The translations under genes were made by a program, and so were the position numbers. A DNA stretch of 64,000 bases from Gracilibacillus suaedae (GTDB taxonomy: Bacteria; Bacillota; Bacilli; Bacillales; Amphibacillaceae): NCBI RefSeq assembly GCF_017599345.1, contig NZ_JAGFVL010000044.1:29142-93141 (forward strand), written 5' to 3'. This document shows positions 16,281 to 23,600 of the stretch, piece after piece; within the stretch, counting starts at the first letter, position 1, and every line of letters starts with the position of its first letter. Under the pieces are notes generated by a model. It did no database searches and was not told the DNA's origin. It saw only the letters and a list, made by a program, of their open reading frames with translations.

Positions 16281-16441
16281 TTAGGCCTTGTCTAGCTCCG
16301 AGCACCCAAAAACTAGGCGACTTCACGGATTTCCCTACGATAAGTCATCATCGATTGGAAAACTCACCGTGATTCCTTTATCTCAGTTAATCCTGAAGCC
16401 GATACGTTTCTAAACGGGCGCTCTGCGCTTTTCTTATGGTT
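16281..16441. repeat. Bacillaceae-type intergenic repeat
   Basis: Contains CCTTGTCTAGCTCCGAGCAC, ACTAGGCGACTTCACGGATT and ATAAGTCATCATCGATTGG. From memory, very similar runs (TTGTCTAGCTCC..., CGATAAGTCATCATCGG...) occur scattered through many Bacillaceae genomes. No coding potential. It completes the gene-free gap before the DUF2515 gene. Confidence 0.55.
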
Positions 16442-16445
16442 ACAC

Positions 16446-17567
16446 TTATTTGCTTAATGGTTCTTTAGCCAGGATAGCAAGTTCCATCTTTTCCAATGAT
16501 TCACAATATTCATTTTGAATATCTCCATTTACTTTCGAAGGATCTTTTCGCAAATCATGAATCACTCTCCAATTGGAATACCAGTCGCCTTTTTCTGCTG
16601 GTTTCTGTTCAACATTACTCCATGCATTCTCTAATGAAGGACTGTACAAACGGTGTGCTCCAGGTTTTAATTGGCAACCTTCTATACTTGGCTGAAAAGG
16701 TTCTTCAGGATTGGATTCGTTGATGTCATTAAACATGTTTGGCCAGTAGTCTTGCCTTGACCCTGTGTGTGGTTGTCGCAGTGCCATATCATAAATGTCT
16801 GAGAAGAAATTATCATCAAATAATAATTGATATAATCGTTTACCTAATAGAATCCGCTCTTTTAAAGAAGCAAATTGATGTACAGATTGCCCGACTAATT
16901 TAACTTGCTTTCCATCTTTGAAGGGAAACAGTATTTGATTCAGTTGCAATAACTCTTGCATTTTAAATTCTAACGACTCCAACAAGGTAGCATGATATTC
17001 TTTGTTCTGAATGACTCTGTCTTCGATATAGTTTTGTTCGTTAATAATAAGTGCGACAGTTATCAGGTAATTATCTTTCTTTTGATAATAATGATCCCAC
17101 ATCACCTTCATAAAATAAGATATACCGAATTGCGGAAGTAAATAGAATAAACTTTTGTTTGCTTTTATACTTTCCTCATATAAAAGTAATTGAGGATATG
17201 CATCATGAAAAATGAGCCAATTACTCCTTTCTAAAAATGCAAAAAAATAAGCTTGTTGTTCTTTAGTCATGATCCGTGTTAACAGGCTACCCTTCAAATC
17301 GGTCATGTTCCATCCAGCATTTCGGGATACCATATGTGCCAGAAATGCCCATTCGATTTCAGGGTTTCTTTTAAAAAATGCAAGATATGCTTTCGTCCTT
17401 ATAACGTTATTCGTATTATTTTCCCTTGTCTGCCCTTTGATAAATTGTACCAGTTTTGCTTCATCGTCTGAAAGACCGTCGAAGTCAGTAAAGGAATCTT
17501 TCTTTTGCTGTAATGTTTTTTTAATTGACTTCAGCTCAGTGGGTAATCTTTTAAATCGGTTAAATAT
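16446..17567 (-). CDS. DUF2515 protein (YppC-like), apparent ATA start
   Basis: A 373-residue protein related to B. subtilis YppC (DUF2515), function unknown. Conserved stretches include RNPEIEWAFLAHMVSRNAGW, NMTDLKGSLLTRIM and a C-terminal WYSNWRVIHDLRKDPSKVNG. The ATG at 17333 is internal: homologous sequence (RNPEIEWAFLAH and 60 more in-frame residues) continues upstream without a stop. Upstream there is no in-frame ATG, GTG or TTG, but AAAGGAGGG stands 7-8 bases before an ATA at 17567. Either ATA is used, or an ATG has mutated and expression is reduced. Confidence 0.75.
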   Translation of the reverse strand: MFNRFKRLPTELKSIKKTLQQKKDSFTDFDGLSDDEAKLVQFIKGQTRENNTNNVIRTKAYLAFFKRNPEIEWAFLAHMVSRNAGWNMTDLKGSLLTRIMTKEQQAYFFAFLERSNWLIFHDAYPQLLLYEESIKANKSLFYLLPQFGISYFMKVMWDHYYQKKDNYLITVALIINEQNYIEDRVIQNKEYHATLLESLEFKMQELLQLNQILFPFKDGKQVKLVGQSVHQFASLKERILLGKRLYQLLFDDNFFSDIYDMALRQPHTGSRQDYWPNMFNDINESNPEEPFQPSIEGCQLKPGAHRLYSPSLENAWSNVEQKPAEKGDWYSNWRVIHDLRKDPSKVNGDIQNEYCESLEKMELAILAKEPLSK

Positions 17568-17780
17568 TCGTGATCCCTCCTTTATTATCTTTATGTTTAG
17601 GTTATGTAGCCATACTATTATGTTTACTATATGAAAAGGGATTTATACAATCAGTTGGTAGTGAATGGACTCTAAGCAATATATATTTTATTAACTAGAG
17701 TGCTTGTAGGAAATTATGTTTAATAAAAGATGGGGATTATATAAAAAATATAGGGATGAACGTACATCCCTAAAATAAGT

Positions 17781-17984
17781 TTAGCCAAAAAATAAGTCCA
17801 AAATGTTGGAGCCTGTAGTAGATTCTTTATTATAAAATTCGGAATAACCACAGTCCTCACAATACACAACAAGAAACCGATTGTTTTGCACATCAAACAT
17901 TTTGGAGAGACCTGTTCCAGTCATTGCTACTTCTTTTTGTGCTGCTCTAGTGCTTCCGCATTTAATACAACCTTGATGTCCCAC
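17781..17984 (-). CDS. Zinc-ribbon protein (YpzJ-like)
   Basis: A 67-residue protein with two knuckles, CIKCGS (near residue 6) and YCEDCGYSEFY (near residue 42), as in the short nucleic-acid-binding zinc-ribbon proteins of Bacillaceae. Between them lies a Phe/Val-rich strand region. The GTG at 17984 is ten bases past TTAGGAGG; the ATG at 17993 is only one base past it, so GTG is the better start. It may belong near the DUF2515/ypp region functionally, but no role is known. Confidence 0.7.
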   Translation of the reverse strand: MGHQGCIKCGSTRAAQKEVAMTGTGLSKMFDVQNNRFLVVYCEDCGYSEFYNKESTTGSNILDLFFG

Positions 17985-18622
17985 TATGTTCATACCTCCT
18001 AAATTGTTAACTGAATACATTTATGAAGTATTCTTTACTAATGTTTACGATTCAGACATCAATATGTTTCATTTTTTCCTGAACAAATCCATCTTCTCAT
18101 TTTTCATTTACCTGTTAAAATAAGTTGTCGCTCGATCTGTAACATGGATATTTTTAGGTCTTGTCAATAAAGACGAGATTACCTTCACGTAAAAACTTTT
18201 GTATTACCTTTCATTGAATTCATTAACATACAAAATACCAATTTCACTACGACATGACAGTGCAAATGTATGAGAAGTCGGTGAATTAACTTTACGAGTG
18301 AACAATATAGCTCTTGCAAACTTGCCAGAAGATTTAATTGTGACAAAGAGGTCGCAGAAGAAATATGGGGGTAATAGTTTAATTACAAGCGGATAGGGAG
18401 GTTTTATCATCTTTATCCTTTTTGCATTTGATAACACAAAAGGATGTAATGGTATAAGGCGTTAATTTAATTGTCTTACCAGTTGGGGGAATGAAATAAA
18501 TGTTTAGTATTTCTGTCAGAAGGTAAGCTGGAGCAGAAGATTAAAAAATGATTACTAGATTTAAAGAGTGGAATTAAGGAGTATTTTTTAGAGTAGGTAT
18601 GGAATACGGTTATAAGACCTAT
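17985..18622. other. Gene-free stretch
   Basis: About 640 bases without a gene I can support. The 77-codon minus-strand frame at 18204-18437 has no ribosome site or family features. Composition suggests decayed sequence. Confidence 0.5.
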
Positions 18623-18674
18623 AACGAGTTAGAAAGTGTATGTAGTTTCGTCACTTTTAAACTCGTTTTTTTTT
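18623..18674 (+). terminator. Terminator-like long hairpin
   Basis: AACGAGTTAGAAAGTG pairs with CACTTTTAAACTCGTT (outer stem AACGAGTT/AACTCGTT, inner AAAGTG/CACTTT), followed by TTTTTTT. No clear gene precedes it, so it may be the end of a decayed unit. Confidence 0.65.
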
Positions 18675-18723
18675 GCTTGATAATCATTTACTCAAGAATG
18701 AATTGAATTTATCACGCATATAC

Positions 18724-18729
18724 TATAAT
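18724..18729 (+). promoter_or_regulatory. Candidate -10 for the spoIIS locus
   Basis: TATAAT about 90 bases before the SpoIISA-like gene. The nearest -35-like TTGAAT is only 15 bases upstream, so the assignment is tentative. Confidence 0.35.
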
Positions 18730-18816
18730 AAGCACTTTTGGAAAAATCAGGGCATCCAAGTGACGTGATTATGGAAAAAATCTATCTTCTTTACAGGAGA
18801 GAGGGTGTGAATAAAG

Positions 18817-19707
18817 GTGGAGAAAGAAACTGTTATTATTTCAATTTTGGTAGGGGTTCTCCTGTTGTTCATTTTATTCGTTTACATCCAAAGTTTGAGG
18901 AGTTTCCATGATAAAGAGGATAATCGATTTACTGAAAATCTATACCAGTATCGAAAAACATTGTATTTTCTGTTTGTCTTAGCGATTGGAGCTTTGTGGC
19001 TAGTTGAAATCGTTTCTATTGACGATTGGAAAAAATTAGTGATATTAGCTGGAATGGCAGTGTTTATCGATATATTTGTATTTTCTACCCCAACAATAAA
19101 AAAGATTTGGAAGACAGAATTTCAAAGCTATGATCCATTAAAAACATATATACAAGAGAATAGTTTAATAGAAGAAAAGCAACAAGATAAGTTAAATTAT
19201 TTCTCCCAATTGCTACAAATCGCTCCATTTATCAAATCCGATATTGATAAGAAACAACTTGATTTTCCGGATTCACTTAATTTATTTCTCAGTTATTATG
19301 CCGATACTTTTGGGCTACGCGTTCATCTTTATGAGGTGAAACCGAAAGATTTCGAAACAGAGTACGAACCTATCGAGGTATTTATAAAAACGGTTCAAAC
19401 CATTAAACAAACACACACGTTGGATTGGGAAAGTATGCCGGACAACTTGGTGGTAGACAACGAGGCTAATATTGAAAGGATTATTATGGAAACATTATGG
19501 AACGGAGATATTGTGGCATTGGATCGTGAAGAAAAACATGGAAAGGGTATGGCACACATATGTCCTGTTTTTGTAGGCGAAAATCATATGTTTATTATAT
19601 TCATAGAGGAAATACATGAAAGAGTTTATGAGATTGATGCCTTATTTATCACCAATCTAGCTTGTCTTTTCTGTTTTCTTGAAGATGAAAATTTAGTGAC
19701 AAATTAA
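18817..19707 (+). CDS. spoIISA: SpoIISA-family membrane toxin
   Basis: A 296-residue protein with three N-terminal transmembrane helices (residues about 5-25, 48-66, 72-91) and a cytosolic GAF-like domain, the layout of B. subtilis SpoIISA (248 residues). Matching stretches include YRKTLYFLFVLAIGALWLVE and, near the C-terminus, YEIDALFITNLACLFCFLE. SpoIISA damages the membrane, killing cells or interfering with sporulation unless bound by SpoIISB. This copy is about 45 residues longer. The start follows GGAGAGAGGGTG; whether GTG 18817 or a nearby codon is used is uncertain. It is followed by candidate antitoxin genes. Confidence 0.85.
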   Translation: MEKETVIISILVGVLLLFILFVYIQSLRSFHDKEDNRFTENLYQYRKTLYFLFVLAIGALWLVEIVSIDDWKKLVILAGMAVFIDIFVFSTPTIKKIWKTEFQSYDPLKTYIQENSLIEEKQQDKLNYFSQLLQIAPFIKSDIDKKQLDFPDSLNLFLSYYADTFGLRVHLYEVKPKDFETEYEPIEVFIKTVQTIKQTHTLDWESMPDNLVVDNEANIERIIMETLWNGDIVALDREEKHGKGMAHICPVFVGENHMFIIFIEEIHERVYEIDALFITNLACLFCFLEDENLVTN

Positions 19708-19814
19708 ATAAAAAAGTAATAAATCGGGAGTTATTCCCGTAAAATGATGAAGAGTATCTTAAAATCGAGGTATTTTAAGAACGGTAATGTAAGAAGTTGT
19801 GGAGGAGGAGTTTT

Positions 19815-20027
19815 GTGATTGAGTCAGTGATCGAAGCCAAGATAAAAAAAGATGAAAAGAAGGAACTTAAATCACATAATGCGAATACACTATATCAAGA
19901 AACCACTCCCTTAAGTGATATTCTAAGTCGTAAGAAATCGCCAATTACCCAAATAGCGGAGGCATCGAAAACCCGATATACGAAAGATTTGGAGAAATTA
20001 CGGCAAACAGCATTAAAAAAGTTATGA
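19815..20027 (+). CDS. spoIISB: Candidate SpoIISB antitoxin
   Basis: A 70-residue, highly charged protein right after the SpoIISA-like gene. Its C-terminal half (SRKKSPITQIAEASKTRYTK then DLEKLRQTALKKL) resembles in pattern the SpoIISB segment that wraps SpoIISA (Lys-rich, Ser/Thr, then Thr-x-Arg and an amphipathic helix). The GTG at 19815 has GGAGGAGGAG 4 bases upstream. Assignment rests on position, size and weak pattern similarity. The second small ORF (20121-20288) is a rival or additional partner. Confidence 0.65.
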   Translation: MIESVIEAKIKKDEKKELKSHNANTLYQETTPLSDILSRKKSPITQIAEASKTRYTKDLEKLRQTALKKL

Positions 20028-20120
20028 CGGAAAAGCGACCCTTTTCTTTCTAATTAATGTGAGAAGGGAGATGGGGTGTATTTTTTTTTTGTTAAAAAGT
20101 AAGAAGATTGATGAGGAGAG

Positions 20121-20288
20121 ATGGAAGACATGACTAAAATCAAAAGGGAAGGCACCAATCTCATCAAACGAAAAAAGTTCCCTAAAGTTACGCAATGGAA
20201 AGGAAAGACTAGAGAAGAGAAACGTCATCAAGCTATGTTAAATCAAATAAAGAAATTAAAAAAAGATGATGATAGGACTTATTTATAA
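20121..20288 (+). CDS. Small basic protein after spoIISAB (SpoIISC-like candidate)
   Basis: A 55-residue Lys/Arg-rich ORF with ATGAGGAGAG directly before it; the second ATG at 20130 has better spacing and would give 52 residues. It reads MTKIKREGTNLIKRKKFPKV from the second start and ends KDDDRTYL. In B. subtilis a third small gene, spoIISC, follows spoIISAB and also counteracts SpoIISA; position and size make this a candidate equivalent. I see no direct sequence match, so this is inference from context. Confidence 0.45.
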   Translation: MEDMTKIKREGTNLIKRKKFPKVTQWKGKTREEKRHQAMLNQIKKLKKDDDRTYL

Positions 20289-20369
20289 TTTTACAATGTT
20301 GTGATGATTCGGTTTTAAGCGTAAAGGAGTGCTGTCGTGAGACAAGTAAATACCAGAGCGTATTAATGG

Positions 20370-20415
20370 CACTTGGATAAAATTTTTGATTTTTATCCAA
20401 GTGTTTTCTTTTTTT
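20370..20415 (+). terminator. Terminator of the spoIIS locus
   Basis: CACTTGGATAAAA and TTTTTATCCAAGTG form a long perfect stem, followed by TTTTCTTTTTTT. It ends the toxin-antitoxin unit. The stretch from here to 20623 shows no further gene. Confidence 0.9.
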
Positions 20416-20623
20416 ACAATAAGATAACAGTAATATAAGAATTAACCCTATAATTTATCACCCTGATATGATATATGGTCCATCTTACTTTCAGATGTTT
20501 TATGAGAAACAGCCCCTCAACATATTACGAACATTTTACATTAGTTTACTAGTAGTTTACCTTGAATTAACACTCAACTTGTATAGTGAAAGAGTATCTA
20601 ATATGAGGAGGGGATGACGAATA

Positions 20624-23600
20624 ATGAGAAAGAAATGGACAAGCAGATTGTCACTTCTTGTTATCTTTTTGTTAATTTTTACAAATGTATTGGCATATGG
20701 TCCAATTGCATATGCCAATACGGATGAAGTGATAGAACAAGAAGAGACTGCAACAGAGCAAAACGAGGAAACAAATTTATCAGAAGAAAGTTTAGCAGGT
20801 GAGAAAGTGGAAGGAGATTCATCCTCAACACAAGAAGAACAAATACATAATGAAGAAACAGAGACAGAAAGCCAACAAGATAATGAGAAAGAAGAGGCCG
20901 TTAATGAAGAAGAAGCTTCGGAAGAAAATTCTCAAGAAGAAGTAACAAATTCCGATGAAGAGGTTGAGTCTACCCAGGAAGAGGCTACTACTGAGGAGAA
21001 TTCAGACAAGAAGTTGGAAGCGCAATCCACGATTGATTATCAAACACTCCCACCACTTTTACTAACAGAAATCATGCCTAATAATGATGGTTCAGACAAC
21101 TTTGAATACTTTGAGGTATATAATAACAGTGACCAAGCTGTTTTATTAGACTATTATACCATCGCACTGCGTTATACGGATGGAAGTGCTACTGACAAAA
21201 ATTTCGATTTCCCTGAAGTATCCATTCCAGCAGGAGAAACAATTGTTTTTTGGCACAATCCAGAGCAATTAACTGTTGCTGATTTTAATGCACACTACTC
21301 AACCGAATTAACAGAAGATCAAATAGTTTCCTATCAGGGAACGAACTTTTATAACAGTGGAAACCGTGGTGTAGTTATTAAAGATGACAATGAGGATATC
21401 GTAACTAACAGCTACCTTGAGGAAGATATTGCATCTGGAAAAGTTGTAACATATCAATATCCAACGGAATCAATCGAAATGGAACGATATCAAACAGTGA
21501 CCGATCCAACTCCTGGAACGGTGGAAGAAGAGCAAATACCTGAAGAAAAAGTAATTGTTGAACAGCTTGATAAGCCTGTAATTGATCATACACCAGTGAC
21601 AGAAGGAAAAGAGGGTAAAGCGATTACCATAACAGCAGAACTCTCGAGTGAAGGACATAAAGTAACAGGAACATTACACTACCTTTCAGAAGAAGGTTCA
21701 TTTGAACAAATTGACATGACCTCAGTGGAGAATAATGTATATGAGGCAACCATCAACAGCGAAAATGTTCCATCTGGTGAACTTGAATACTATATTACAG
21801 CAACAAATCCGCAACAGCGTGTACGCTTACCTGAGGTAGACAGTGAAACATTCACAATTGATGTAACATCAATAGATGAATCTAAAGAAGATTTTCAGCA
21901 ATATCCCCACTTACTTATTACAGAAATCTCACCAAACACAGAAGGTGGAGGTACAGATTACTTCGAATACTTTGAACTTTATAATAATACCAACCAGACT
22001 TTATCCTTTCATCAGTATGCACATATTTATTACTACACAGATTCTGGACGTGAAGTACAGTTTAAAGTTCCTCCGGTAGACATTGAATCACAGGAAACAC
22101 TAGTTTTTTGGTATAACAACGGAAATCATTCATTAGAGGATTTTAACAATCATTTTTCTACTAATCTAACAAGTGAGCAAGTAATAGAAGTAACCGATAC
22201 GACATTTCCTGTCTTTGCAAATGGAGGAAACCGTGCCTTAATTTTAAGGAATGCATCACAAGAAGAAGTTATTTATGCAGATTATGACGGAGCAGATAAT
22301 GATAATAATGGTGGTGTCATCCAATATAAATACCCATATGAAGGAACACGAATGACTAAATTAGAAACATTGGCAGAACCTACACCAGGGATGATTTCCG
22401 ATGAGCAAGTTCCTTCAGAAGTGGTAAAAATCGAAGAACCAGAAGAAGATACGACCGCTCCGGTCATAACACATGAATCAGTGACTGAGGCAGAAGCTTT
22501 TTCATCTGTCCCAATTGAAGCAGAAGTGACTGATGATTTAGCAATACCCGATGTAACCCTTTTTGTGAAAAATGGAGACTCTGAATATCGTAGCTTATCT
22601 ATGTCGACAGATCCAGATGAGCCAGGTAAATATAAGGTTGAAATTCCAGGTATTTATGTGAAATCTGACTTGACCTATTATATCGAAGCAACAGATGGTG
22701 TTAATACAAAAAGAACAGAAGAATACACTGTTTCCGTTTTACAAGATGAAGTAGATACGCAAAGCTTACCTCCTTTATTAGTAACAGAGATTGTTCCCGA
22801 TTCTACAAATGTAGGTACTGCTGATGGTTATGAATTTATTGAAATTTATAATAATACAGATCAAGACATCCCTTTTGAACATTACAAAATCCAGTACCGA
22901 TATGGCAATGATCCTGCAAGTGATGTTGTTTGGCCCTCGATTCCGGATGATGTCGTGATTCCCGCAGGAGAAACATTGGTGTTCTGGATTATTAATGGAC
23001 AGAATAATGATCAGACTGTAGCAGATTTTAATGCTAATTATGGATCTAATTTGATCGAAAATGAAAATATCGTGAGAATAGAGTCTGCTGGAATGGCAAA
23101 TGGCAGTATGCGTGGATTAATTGTTGCTTCGAATATTGGCCGTGAATATTCGACTGCTTATTATAATGATTTAGATACAACAGATGATACTGCCCCTAAT
23201 AAAGGTATTGTCTATAAATATCCATCTGACGATTCGAATATTATGGAGAAAGTAAGTGCTGCAACGATTGATGCAACACCGGGTGCTGTGGAAGACTATC
23301 AGGTGCCGACAGAACCTGTTCAGGGAGAAGAAGATCAAACGGCACCAGTTGTGGAAGATATCACGAGTGTTGACACTATTAACCAGACAGATGACTTAGA
23401 TGTTACAGCGGAAGCAAGTGATCAAGAAGAATTAAAAACGGTTGCGATCTACTACCGTACAAATGCTAATGAAGATTATAAGAAAGCATTGATTGAAGAA
23501 GGAGAAGATGAAGGCGAATTTACTTATCGCATTTATGCTCCTGAAATGATTGGAAATACAGAAGTTGAATATTATTTTGTAGCTTCAGACGGTGAAAATA

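Noticed and set aside
17269..17634. 121-codon plus-strand frame opposite the DUF2515 gene
   Set aside because: It is antisense to conserved DUF2515 codons; the minus strand explains the open frame.
18204..18437. 77-codon minus-strand frame
   Set aside because: No ribosome site, no recognisable motif, and composition like the surrounding non-coding DNA.
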